Shown here piece after piece: positions 7,797 to 13,766 of a stretch of DNA of 13,766 bases. A program made the translations under genes and the position numbers. This DNA is from JACMIU01 sp043763605 (GTDB lineage: Bacteria; Armatimonadota; Armatimonadia; Armatimonadales; Armatimonadaceae). Under the pieces are notes generated by a model, which was given only the letters and a program-made list of their open reading frames with translations, had not been told where the DNA came from and made no database searches. Positions within the stretch are counted from its first letter, which is position 1. The number at the start of each line of letters is the position of its first letter. The stretch spans positions 1 through 13,766 of the forward strand of contig JAYULM010000216.1 of the NCBI GenBank assembly GCA_043763605.1, given 5' to 3'.

Positions 7797-8537
7797 ATGG
7801 CAAACAATTCAGCCCCAAACGGAATCAACTTCCGACCGTTCAAGTGTGCGGTACGTCAACACGATGCCGCCACACTCCGTCGCCGCGCCTACCATATGGC
7901 AGGCCACGCTCTCATGACGAGCTACTTCCTCCCGAACGACTTCTACCTCCTACTTCTGGGGCGGTGTTCAGGGTCGAACCTTCGCACCGGGGAAATCGAC
8001 GCCGTAGAGGTGCTCGATGGCAGGCCAACATGGATCAGCGGTCCAAATGGTGGGTGGACATCTTCGCCTGAGTGGACAGAAGTCCTGGTGCCTACACTTG
8101 AAAAACTGCCTGTCCGACAACAATGCTTGATGGTCGCGGCAGGCTGTGCGGCAGAAAGTCTCCTCGATATTTCCTACACGGAAGTGGCAACAAAACAAGC
8201 CACGGGCGACCGCGCAATCTTTCAGCGTTATCTGTTACCTGCCATACTGCCGCATTTCTGGGAGCGAGCGGTACATGAAGCCTCCGAGTGTCTCGCAGAG
8301 GACCGCCCTGCGCTGGACAGAATCGCTGAAGTCGTAGAGAGGAACCTGCAATTAGTTCACCTCTGGAATCCAGGCGCAGGAAAGGATGCTGATGCCTTCG
8401 GTCTGAAGCCGGGGACGCAGTTCCGAGAAGCCGCGCTCTCCTCTGAGCAGATCAAGGTATTGGCAGGCACAGCGCGACATGAGTCTCTCGGAAATGTGGA
8501 TGTTGCCAACCACCACTTCGCACTGTTCGAGCCATAG
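7797..8537 (+). CDS. FtsH/M41-like pseudopeptidase
   Basis: This is a 246-residue protein; AAGGAA lies 10 bases before the ATG. Residues 31-43 read AYHMAGHALMTSY, the pattern of the M41 zinc helix (typically AYHEAGHAL) with Met34 in place of the catalytic Glu. His33 and His37 remain as potential zinc ligands. AAGCAAESLL (114-123) corresponds to the family's AGRAAEELL helix. ATGDRAIFQRYL (135-146) sits where M41 proteins carry the third zinc ligand, so Asp138 is a candidate. There is no AAA+ domain and no clear membrane span, so it is only the peptidase-like part. Without the Glu, hydrolysis is unlikely; a binding or regulatory role is more plausible. The M41 relation is by motif recognition and is moderately secure. 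The gene follows the polymerase-like gene by 255 bases and precedes the orphan gene at 8713. Confidence 0.6.
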   Translation: MANNSAPNGINFRPFKCAVRQHDAATLRRRAYHMAGHALMTSYFLPNDFYLLLLGRCSGSNLRTGEIDAVEVLDGRPTWISGPNGGWTSSPEWTEVLVPTLEKLPVRQQCLMVAAGCAAESLLDISYTEVATKQATGDRAIFQRYLLPAILPHFWERAVHEASECLAEDRPALDRIAEVVERNLQLVHLWNPGAGKDADAFGLKPGTQFREAALSSEQIKVLAGTARHESLGNVDVANHHFALFEP

Positions 8538-8614
8538 TCAGGAGGCGGCTTATGTGAGGCGGACAGACGATCATGATAACGTACTGCCCCCTCTCACTTC
8601 AGGCTTCAACCCGC

Positions 8615-8654
8615 CGTGCCGGAACCGACGACCACGACTTTCGTTCCCGGCACG
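8615..8654 (+). other. Inverted repeat in the leader of the 378-aa orphan gene
   Basis: CGTGCCGGAAC (8615-8625) pairs with GTTCCCGGCACG (8643-8654), giving 11 base pairs with one bulged base and a 17-base loop. It lies between the M41-like stop and the ATG at 8713. It could be a structured 5' leader. There is no T-run after it, so termination is unlikely. Confidence 0.35.
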
Positions 8655-8712
8655 TCTCGTAGATCGAGTTGCTGTTGTGGCTGCAACTCCCGTCACCATA
8701 AGGAAAAACAAA

Positions 8713-9849
8713 ATGAACACAGAGTTTGAAGAAAAAGATGTGGTCTCTGACCACGAGAACTGGTATCGTCGGTTGTGTGCCGCAGGCGTGTACGAGCGCG
8801 AGATGGAACGAATAAGGTTTTCTTCCATGCTCGATGCTTCTCAGCAGGGCAACTATGGTAAAGATGAACCGTTTACCTTCGAGGAATGGTTAAATAAAGA
8901 TGTGCTTTTCAAGCATAACAATTACTGTTCGGCTTCATTGCTCAAATTGCGCCAATCAGATCGCTGGCTTTGGGAGTATGAACCCATCCCATTCAATCCT
9001 GAATCTATAACAAGTTACCTGTTCGATTGGGATGACGTGGTTCATGCCCGAGCGACGGGAAAGGCTACCACACAACAGCAGTGGGAGCAACTCGTGGATC
9101 AGCGTTATTACGCTGACTGGCTCAAGTATAACGTAAGTTGCTTGCAGGAAATACTCGACCCTTACACGAGGAGGACCAGTAAGCGCAATACGCCGCCAGA
9201 AGTCGCCCCGGAACTGATCGATCCTGACAAATACACTCATTGGAAAAACTGGGCGGGTGAACCGATCCTCTGGAAATCCATAGCCCGATTTCCCACGGCC
9301 TTTGACCCAGAAACAGTCATTGTCGAAACGAGTAGGGTTGATCCTTCCTCCTGTATCTCGAAGGATGACTACGGAAAATGGTGCGTTCGTGTCTCGCATG
9401 AACAGGGGCATATTCCTCTGGGAGAATGGTATGAGAAGGACGATGCCATCGCGTGTGCTATTGAGGGAATACGCTGTCTGAACCCGAACACCCGTTTTTC
9501 AGAAGCGGAATTGGCTCACTGCGCCGCGACAATGGATCGCCGTGAGGTAGAGATGGCAGTTGCGGGACTGATCGGGAGGTGGTTTTACACGCACGGTCGG
9601 GACACGTTCCCGGCGCACGTCGAAGCCATCTTCGCGCTCGATGCTTTGTACAACAAAAATGGGCAATTCGAGCGAGATGGTAAAGGGGTATGGCAACTCT
9701 GGTGTGAGGCAGGTGATTTGATTAGATCAGCCTTCGTGTCTCGCGCCGTGGCGGTGCCTGAAGAGGTATCCGAAGCCCTCGACAGGACATGGGGCGTGTT
9801 CATTTCACCCGACCTCGATGAAAATTACCATGACGTAGAATCTGTCTAA
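8713..9849 (+). CDS. Hypothetical protein, 378 aa, unrecognised
   Basis: I do not recognise this family. The chosen ATG has AGGA 8 bases upstream. An in-frame GTG at 8554, 8 bases after a perfect AGGAGG (8540-8545), would add 53 Arg/Pro-rich residues and is a real alternative. The protein is soluble-looking, acidic and rich in Trp and Tyr, with no signal peptide or membrane segment. HEQGH at 229-233 fits HExxH, but the following Ile-Pro would break the zinc helix, so I do not call it a peptidase. The C-terminal third (roughly 255-340) reads as amphipathic helices. It is the last gene before a strong hairpin and probably belongs with the polymerase-like and M41-like genes. Its codon use is less GC-biased than that of the DUF1156 and DUF499 genes. 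Confidence 0.7.
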   Translation: MNTEFEEKDVVSDHENWYRRLCAAGVYEREMERIRFSSMLDASQQGNYGKDEPFTFEEWLNKDVLFKHNNYCSASLLKLRQSDRWLWEYEPIPFNPESITSYLFDWDDVVHARATGKATTQQQWEQLVDQRYYADWLKYNVSCLQEILDPYTRRTSKRNTPPEVAPELIDPDKYTHWKNWAGEPILWKSIARFPTAFDPETVIVETSRVDPSSCISKDDYGKWCVRVSHEQGHIPLGEWYEKDDAIACAIEGIRCLNPNTRFSEAELAHCAATMDRREVEMAVAGLIGRWFYTHGRDTFPAHVEAIFALDALYNKNGQFERDGKGVWQLWCEAGDLIRSAFVSRAVAVPEEVSEALDRTWGVFISPDLDENYHDVESV

Positions 9850-9864
9850 ATGGCGAGTTCGACG

Positions 9865-9896
9865 GGAAAGCACTGTATTTTTGCACAGTGCTTTCC
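9865..9896 (+). terminator. Strong hairpin after the orphan gene
   Basis: GGAAAGCACTGT (9865-9876) and ACAGTGCTTTCC (9885-9896) form a perfect 12-base-pair stem with an 8-base loop, 15 bases after the stop at 9849. No T-run follows the stem on the + strand, so it may be a terminator with a weak tail or a 3'-end stabilising structure. It marks the boundary between the accessory genes and the PAP2 locus. Confidence 0.55.
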
Positions 9897-9996
9897 TACC
9901 GTGAATAAGACAATCTTTATCGAAAATCGGCTCGTCTACTGTTATTCGTGACTGACTGGATAAAGTTAAGAAAACACTCAGGCGCATCTTAACCGC

Positions 9997-10019
9997 TTCA
10001 CAGACATAACCCGTACAGT
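9997..10019 (+). promoter_or_regulatory. Response-regulator-type box and -10-like hexamer ahead of the PAP2 gene
   Basis: TTCACAGACA (9997-10006) is an exact 10-base copy of the first and third repeats at 11085-11117. TACAGT (10014-10019) begins 6 bases after the 11-base unit ends, the same gap as between the last repeat and TATGAT at 11124. Only one clear unit is present here; the 11 bases before it match poorly. This is probably a weaker or single-site target of the same regulator. Confidence 0.5.
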
Positions 10020-10025
10020 AAGGAG

Positions 10026-10181
10026 GTGAGATATTCTGATATTTCAGTTCAATGTGCCGTCTCGCTACTGATTGCCCTGACATTTGGCAGACGATCTCAC
10101 GCGCAAGATATTATCCCATCAACCTGCGTTACGCCCCGGCTATACACCAGTTTCGGCAACGCGAAAGCGAGGTCACTATGA
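10026..10181 (+). CDS. Possible small ORF coupled to the PAP2 gene (51 aa, GTG start)
   Basis: In this frame a GTG at 10026 opens 51 codons whose TGA overlaps the PAP2 ATG as ATGA, the classic layout of translational coupling. The peptide has a hydrophobic stretch followed by SHAQD (CAVSLLIALTFGRRSHAQD), resembling a signal peptide with a cleavage site. The GTG, however, is part of AAGGAGGTGA itself, so no normally spaced ribosome binding site serves it. If transcription starts about 7 bases after TACAGT, the GTG would be near the 5' end. It may be a leader peptide, a decayed secreted-protein gene, or chance. Confidence 0.25.
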   Translation: MRYSDISVQCAVSLLIALTFGRRSHAQDIIPSTCVTPRLYTSFGNAKARSL

Positions 10182-10888
10182 CATCTTCACACGTGCTTCA
10201 ACATGGCAAACGATGGATTGCAGGATTGATCGGGCGAGTCGGAGTCGCTGGAATCATCGCGGTTGTCGCGCTCTTTATTTTTGCCCGATTCTCCGCCGAA
10301 TTCGGCGAACAGGGTGGGGGCTTGCCACGCTTCGATCAGGAAGTCCTGCGTTACTTGCGCGTCCACCGCACTCTATGGCTATTTCAGTTCGCGTACTGGG
10401 TATCGTGGTCGTTTCGTCCGTTGGGGCAAGGAATCATCGTGTTGCTGGCGGTGATCCTATTTTACCTACGCCACCGGCAGGGTGTGGTACTAACCCTGCT
10501 CGCGGGAGTAGTCGGGGGCGGACTTGTTATCACGTCGCTCAAGGCGTTGTTCGGTCGCCCGCGCCCGGAGGAGATATTCGCGCCGCTTGGTTACTCATTC
10601 CCCTCCGGCCATACCTTCGGAGCAGTCACGATTCTCGGCATCGCCGGTTATTTTCTGGGACAAGAGGTCGCGCCACGTTTTCGTGTCTTCGTCTGGGGCG
10701 CGGCGAGCCTTGCGATGTTTCTGGTGGGGTGGAGTCGTATCTACCTCGGAGAACACTATCCGTCTGATGTCGGCGCGGGCTACGCGGCAGGTTTTTGTTG
10801 GGTGTATATTTGCCTTCTAACTGCGAAATATGCGTCGTCAAGTGCGATTGATGTAACAAAAACAAAACCAAACTCACGCGACTCATGA
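10178..10888 (+). CDS. PAP2-family membrane phosphatase
   Basis: From the ATG at 10178 (GAGG about 5 bases upstream) this is 236 residues; the same frame is open from an ATG at 10052, which lacks a well-placed ribosome binding site. All three PAP2 signature motifs are intact. They are K122-x6-R129-P130, PSGH at 142-145, and S186-R187-x5-H193-x3-D197. The two His are the catalytic nucleophile and acid/base of the family. Hydrophobic segments at about 22-38, 84-97, 103-120, 149-162, 170-184 and 200-215 place it in the cytoplasmic membrane with the active site facing outwards. Likely substrates are phosphatidic acid or undecaprenyl pyrophosphate; the sequence does not decide between them. A regulator-type box lies upstream, so it may be controlled by the two-component system encoded downstream. 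Confidence 0.9.
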   Translation: MTSSHVLQHGKRWIAGLIGRVGVAGIIAVVALFIFARFSAEFGEQGGGLPRFDQEVLRYLRVHRTLWLFQFAYWVSWSFRPLGQGIIVLLAVILFYLRHRQGVVLTLLAGVVGGGLVITSLKALFGRPRPEEIFAPLGYSFPSGHTFGAVTILGIAGYFLGQEVAPRFRVFVWGAASLAMFLVGWSRIYLGEHYPSDVGAGYAAGFCWVYICLLTAKYASSSAIDVTKTKPNSRDS

Positions 10889-11084
10889 ACAAGGCATCAA
10901 CCATCCTCATACCGCGAACGTTGCGCCTCCCGCCTCGTGCGTGTTACGGGGGCGATGGAAACGCATAGGCAACGTGGTGCTGGTGCGACGGGGCGATACT
11001 GATCGCCGAATCGTGGGTCGAGTTGCATCGGCACTACATCCGCAACTCCGCACGGACGGATCGGTACTGAACCGTCTAAGAAAA
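10889..11084. other. Gene-free stretch with nested inverted repeats
   Basis: I see no convincing gene between the PAP2 stop and the regulator boxes. An imperfect inverted repeat pairs ACGTTGCGCCT (10918-10928) with AGGCAACGT (10967-10975), one base bulged. Inside it TGCGT (10938-10942) pairs with ACGCA (10961-10965). This could fold as a two-tier hairpin of about 58 bases. Short open frames continue for about 30-60 codons without a credible start, so a gene remnant is also possible. Confidence 0.3.
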
Positions 11085-11117
11085 TTCACAGACAAAACAC
11101 AGTCAGTTCACAGACAG
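11085..11117 (+). promoter_or_regulatory. Three tandem 11-base direct repeats (OmpR/PhoB-class operator)
   Basis: TTCACAGACAA, AACACAGTCAG and TTCACAGACAG stand back to back with no gap. CACAG is invariant at positions 3-7 and CA at 9-10. An 11-base period is the spacing used by OmpR/PhoB-class winged-helix regulators binding as tandem dimers. The array replaces any -35 hexamer and ends 6 bases before TATGAT, as at activator-dependent pho-type promoters. The heptamer-N4 pattern also resembles the TCACAGC direct repeats known for Mycobacterium tuberculosis PhoP. The likely binder is the response regulator encoded at 12803. Confidence 0.7.
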
Positions 11118-11123
11118 CGCGGT

Positions 11124-11129
11124 TATGAT
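11124..11129 (+). promoter_or_regulatory. -10 box TATGAT of the barrel/two-component operon
   Basis: TATGAT matches the sigma70 -10 consensus at 5 of 6 positions. The -35 position (about 11101-11106) is inside the operator and reads AGTCAG, so the promoter should need an activator. A second TATGAT at 11186-11191 lacks repeats or a -35 in front of it. A further box-like AACACAGTAAA (11138-11148) lies downstream, out of the 11-base register. Confidence 0.55.
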
Positions 11130-11248
11130 AAAAACGGAACACAGTAAAGCCATCGGCAAAGTCAGCAAGATAAGCCCCTTTTGCATATGATTCGAGCCAC
11201 ACGATGCTGGAAAAATGTGTTCACCGAACTTTAGGGAGAATTGTCCTC

Positions 11249-12754
11249 ATGCGATTCGTTGATTTTTTTGTGCCTCGCTTTCTGATGTCCGTTAGTGGGG
11301 CAGGCGTTCTTTGCACCATGCCATTTGTCACGCCCGTTCTTGCACAAGAACCGGCAGTCACTACCCCCGTTCCAGCGCAAGAGACGCCTGCCCCCGACTC
11401 GTTACAGGAAACGATAAAATCCGACGTGCCGGAATACTTCCGTGCCCGACGCCTGTCTGACGCCGACCTGAAAAAGAAGCGCGAAGGGTTGTTCGTGACG
11501 GGGCTCCCCGACATCTCATCCGACCCCGTAGCGGGAACGGGATACGGAGTTCGCGGCACGATCTACTGGAACGGCAAACGCGGTGACCCTTTGTTCGCAT
11601 ACACGCCGTATCGCGCCAAGTTAAACGTTAATGCCTTTCTTACCTCCAACCAGGCGCGGGAGTTCACCCTGTCCTACGATGCACCGTATGTCAACGGATC
11701 ACGATGGCGGATCAAGGTGGATGCAAAAGTTCGCCAAGACCCTACGAACCTTTACTTTGGAATTACCGAGGATACGCTGGGTCCCTTACGGCTTCCTTCG
11801 ACCCCAGCGGGCGGCCCGACCTATGACAAGTTCTCCGACTTTGAATCGGCTCGCAAAGTGCTCCGACCCGGCGGACCCGGCGAGGCGGCGTTCGTCACCG
11901 ACGCCCTCTCGAACCGCTTCGAAGATTCGGAACTGATGCTGAACCTCAAAGCAGACTACGCGCTCGGAAAAAACGGACGGTGGCGCGTACTGGGCGGCTA
12001 CGAAATTCAGCGTCTCGATTACAAAACGTTTCAAGGGCGCGATGCCAGTGCCGTTGATCCGATCACGGGCGCGAAAACCACGGCTCCAAACGGCATTTCG
12101 CTCCTTGCTCGCGACGCCGCTACGGGACGGGCAACGGGACTGGACGGCGGAATCATTTCCATTCTCCAGCAAGCCCTGATTTACGACACCCGCGACTTCG
12201 AACCCGACCCTACCCGTGGCGTCTATTTCGAGATCGCCAACGAGTTATCCGCAGGGGCTATCGGCTCGGCTTACAATTTCGACAAACTCTTTCTGCAAGC
12301 CAAAGCCTTCAAAAAATTGCCGTTCGGGACGCGCACCGTGCTTGCCGGGCGCGTCGGGGCAGGCAATATCTTCGGCGCGAACGCCCCATTTTTCGAGTTT
12401 CAAGATCAGTGGAGCCCCGATGGGAGCGTCAACGCGCTCGGCGGGGCGCGTTCCTTGCGCGGCTACCGCTCGAACCGATTCATGGCGCGAGCGATGTGGT
12501 TTGCCAACCTCGAACTGCGGGCACGTCTCGCCGAAACCGTTATCGGGCGGCAACGCTTCGCGCTATCTGTCGCGCCGTTCGTGGACGCCGGAACCGTGCG
12601 CGATGATTACAGGAAGTTGAACTTCGACCGGATACGCTCATCGTATGGGGTTGGCGGACGGCTTGCGTGGAATCAATCCACTATCATTTCATTCGATTAC
12701 GCGCAATCCAAAGAAGATAGCCTGTTCTTCCTCGGTCTCGGTCAGGCGTTCTAA
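11249..12754 (+). CDS. Omp85/BamA-like outer-membrane beta-barrel protein
   Basis: From the ATG at 11249 (AGGGAG about 11 bases upstream) this is 501 residues and begins with a good signal peptide. A hydrophobic stretch at about 11-31 ends in VLA, with probable cleavage before Gln33; the ATG at 11204 would push the signal inwards. Residues about 33-60 are a Pro/Thr/Glu-rich linker. From about 75 on, alternating beta-strand sequence fills the chain. LRGYR at 403-407 is the conserved loop-6 motif of the Omp85 superfamily, and the chain ends in Gly-Gln-Ala-Phe, the aromatic C-terminus expected of a barrel. POTRA repeats are not evident, so it is unlike true BamA (about 800 residues) and closer to short D15/surface-antigen barrels. 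The cargo or pore function is unknown. It is the first gene of the operon with the response regulator and kinase, behind the tandem operator. Confidence 0.8.
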   Translation: MRFVDFFVPRFLMSVSGAGVLCTMPFVTPVLAQEPAVTTPVPAQETPAPDSLQETIKSDVPEYFRARRLSDADLKKKREGLFVTGLPDISSDPVAGTGYGVRGTIYWNGKRGDPLFAYTPYRAKLNVNAFLTSNQAREFTLSYDAPYVNGSRWRIKVDAKVRQDPTNLYFGITEDTLGPLRLPSTPAGGPTYDKFSDFESARKVLRPGGPGEAAFVTDALSNRFEDSELMLNLKADYALGKNGRWRVLGGYEIQRLDYKTFQGRDASAVDPITGAKTTAPNGISLLARDAATGRATGLDGGIISILQQALIYDTRDFEPDPTRGVYFEIANELSAGAIGSAYNFDKLFLQAKAFKKLPFGTRTVLAGRVGAGNIFGANAPFFEFQDQWSPDGSVNALGGARSLRGYRSNRFMARAMWFANLELRARLAETVIGRQRFALSVAPFVDAGTVRDDYRKLNFDRIRSSYGVGGRLAWNQSTIISFDYAQSKEDSLFFLGLGQAF

Positions 12755-12802
12755 CGCCGTAGATGCGGCACGGTGGCGGCTTCTGATTCGTATAAAAACG
12801 CT

Positions 12803-13477
12803 ATGAAGATACTGATCGTAGAGGATGACCCCGGTCTTGCCAAACTGCTTCGCAAGGCGTTGGGGGAAGCCGGATACAGCGTTCACGCTTCCGGGAACGG
12901 CTTGGATGCTTTTTCATTGCTCCAAACCGAAGCGTTCGATCTGATTCTTCTGGATGTAATGCTCCCCGGCATGGACGGCTTTACGATTTGCCGCAAGGCT
13001 CGCATGGCGAAAATCACCACGCCCATCCTTTTGCTGACCGCCCGCGACGCAGTAAGCGACAAGGTGGAGGGGCTCGATGCTGGGGCGGACGATTACCTCG
13101 TCAAGCCATTTCAAGTCTCTGAACTACTGGCGCGGGTTCGTGCGCTCCTGCGACGCGGCGCGGCGTCTCCTGCGGCGATTCTTGCCGTTGGCGATCTAAC
13201 ACTCGACCCGGCGACCCGCGAAGCAAAGCGCGGCGACCGGGAGATTCGCCTGTCCGCAACCGAATACGCTCTGCTCGAATACCTGATGCGGAACGCGGGG
13301 CGAGTGCTAACGCGCTCCCTGATTCTGGAACACGTTTGGCAGTATGACTTTGGAGGAAGCGACAACGTGCTGGATGTTTACATCGGTTATCTGCGGAGCA
13401 AGATTGATAAAGGATTCAGCGACCCTCTGATTCGCACGGTGCGCGGTGTCGGCTTCCTGCTCGAAAGCCCGAAGTGA
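12803..13477 (+). CDS. OmpR/PhoB-family response regulator
   Basis: This is a 224-residue protein of standard length. The receiver domain (1-120) has the acidic pair Asp8-Asp9, phospho-acceptor Asp51 (LLDVMLPGMDG), Thr79 and Lys101 (VKPF). The winged-helix DNA-binding domain follows from about 128 to 224, with RLSATEYALLEYLM and a terminal TVRGVGFLLE. The ATG at 12803 gives the family-typical MKILIVEDD; a GTG at 12773 has no ribosome binding site. No ribosome binding site precedes 12803 either, whereas TATAAA ends 6 bases before it, so an internal promoter giving a leaderless transcript is possible. The gene follows the barrel gene by 48 bases and precedes the kinase by 5. It is the obvious candidate to bind the 11-base repeats at 11085-11117 and 9997. 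Confidence 0.95.
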   Translation: MKILIVEDDPGLAKLLRKALGEAGYSVHASGNGLDAFSLLQTEAFDLILLDVMLPGMDGFTICRKARMAKITTPILLLTARDAVSDKVEGLDAGADDYLVKPFQVSELLARVRALLRRGAASPAAILAVGDLTLDPATREAKRGDREIRLSATEYALLEYLMRNAGRVLTRSLILEHVWQYDFGGSDNVLDVYIGYLRSKIDKGFSDPLIRTVRGVGFLLESPK

Positions 13478-13482
13478 CGATT

Positions 13483-13766
13483 ATGAAGAAACCTACCGCG
13501 TTTGCGGTTCCCCAAGCGACTTCTCTTCGCGCTCGGATGACGCTGGCATTCACCACATGGTCGACGGTGATTACGTTGATTGCTTGCGTGTTCTTTGTCG
13601 TCTGGTCGCGCCGTGTGGCACACAACGACGTGCAGGAGCGAGTGGACGCCGCCGCCCGTCTTGTTAAACAGGAATGGGAAAGCGAGTCTACGAAGAATGC
13701 CGCTAAAGCGATCAGCGAGGCGAAGGAAGATATGCGCCTCGACAACGTTGCTTTGTTCATTTTAGA
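13483..13766 (+). CDS. Sensor histidine kinase, N-terminal part (runs off the window)
   Basis: ATG at 13483, 5 bases after the response regulator stop, opens a frame that runs to the window end (94 codons visible). The start is MKKPTAFAVPQ, followed by SLRARMTLAF and a membrane span at about 20-42. Next comes a basic WSRR stop and the sensor region (VAHNDVQERVDAAARLV). This is the usual opening of an OmpR-class partner kinase. HAMP, DHp and ATPase domains would lie beyond the window. The sensed signal is unknown. Confidence 0.8.
   Translation, partial: MKKPTAFAVPQATSLRARMTLAFTTWSTVITLIACVFFVVWSRRVAHNDVQERVDAAARLVKQEWESESTKNAAKAISEAKEDMRLDNVALFIL

Noticed and set aside
7727..8071. 114-codon ORF beginning 5 bases after the AGGA of the second 13-mer
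   Set aside because: Most of it overlaps the M41-like gene out of frame, the product is Arg/Pro-rich without a pattern, and the 7797 frame shows family motifs. A short leader use of this start cannot be excluded.
9391..9411. HEQGH as evidence that the orphan protein is a metallopeptidase
   Set aside because: The Ile-Pro immediately after would break the zinc helix, and no third ligand or Gly-rich helix is apparent.
10941..11147. 68-codon ORF between the PAP2 and barrel genes
   Set aside because: It lacks an ATG with a ribosome binding site, runs through the operator repeats and the -10 box, and its product has no recognisable pattern.
1..13766. CRISPR arrays, tRNA/rRNA genes, insertion sequences, integrases
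   Set aside because: I saw no regularly spaced repeats, no clover-leaf tRNA sequence, no transposase motifs and no terminal inverted repeats.

Overview
All convincing genes in this window lie on the + strand, and the sequence is moderately GC-rich. An Omp85/BamA-type outer-membrane barrel with a signal peptide and a C-terminal Phe marks the host as a diderm (Gram-negative) bacterium. AGGA/AGGAGG-type ribosome binding sites precede several starts. The phylum cannot be fixed from this stretch alone.

Region 1 (1-5974) is the end of an anti-phage-type operon. It holds a DUF1156-family DNA methyltransferase, cut at its N-terminus by the window edge, and 10 bases later a DUF499 ATPase with an N-terminal Swt1-type HEPN domain. 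This pair is known from BREX/DISARM-like multi-gene defence loci. The usual partners (helicase, nuclease) are not visible and may lie upstream of the window.

Region 2 (about 5975-9850) is the unusual part. It starts with a stand-alone, strongly diverged family A polymerase core. Motifs A, B and C can be aligned residue by residue to E. coli Pol I, but the steric-gate Glu is Gln and the HDE motif is HDG. Next come a FtsH/M41-like protein whose HEAGH motif reads HMAGH (catalytic Glu lost) and a 378-residue protein I do not recognise. A 13-base word (TTTTTGGCAGGAC) stands in front of both the polymerase gene and the M41-like gene, each time about 8 bases after a promoter-like hexamer pair. Together these three genes are the best candidate for an undescribed accessory module, possibly linked to the defence genes on its left. 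A strong hairpin at 9865-9896 closes the region.

Region 3 (about 9970-13766) looks like a separate envelope/signalling locus. It holds a PAP2-family membrane lipid phosphatase, an Omp85-like outer-membrane protein, an OmpR-family response regulator and the start of its sensor histidine kinase. Three perfectly tandem 11-base repeats (centred on CACAG) sit 6 bases upstream of a TATGAT -10 box ahead of the barrel gene. A matching TTCACAGACA copy, again 6 bases from a -10-like hexamer, lies ahead of the PAP2 gene. This is the architecture expected for binding of an OmpR/PhoB-class regulator. The simplest reading is that the response regulator encoded here controls both the PAP2 gene and its own operon.
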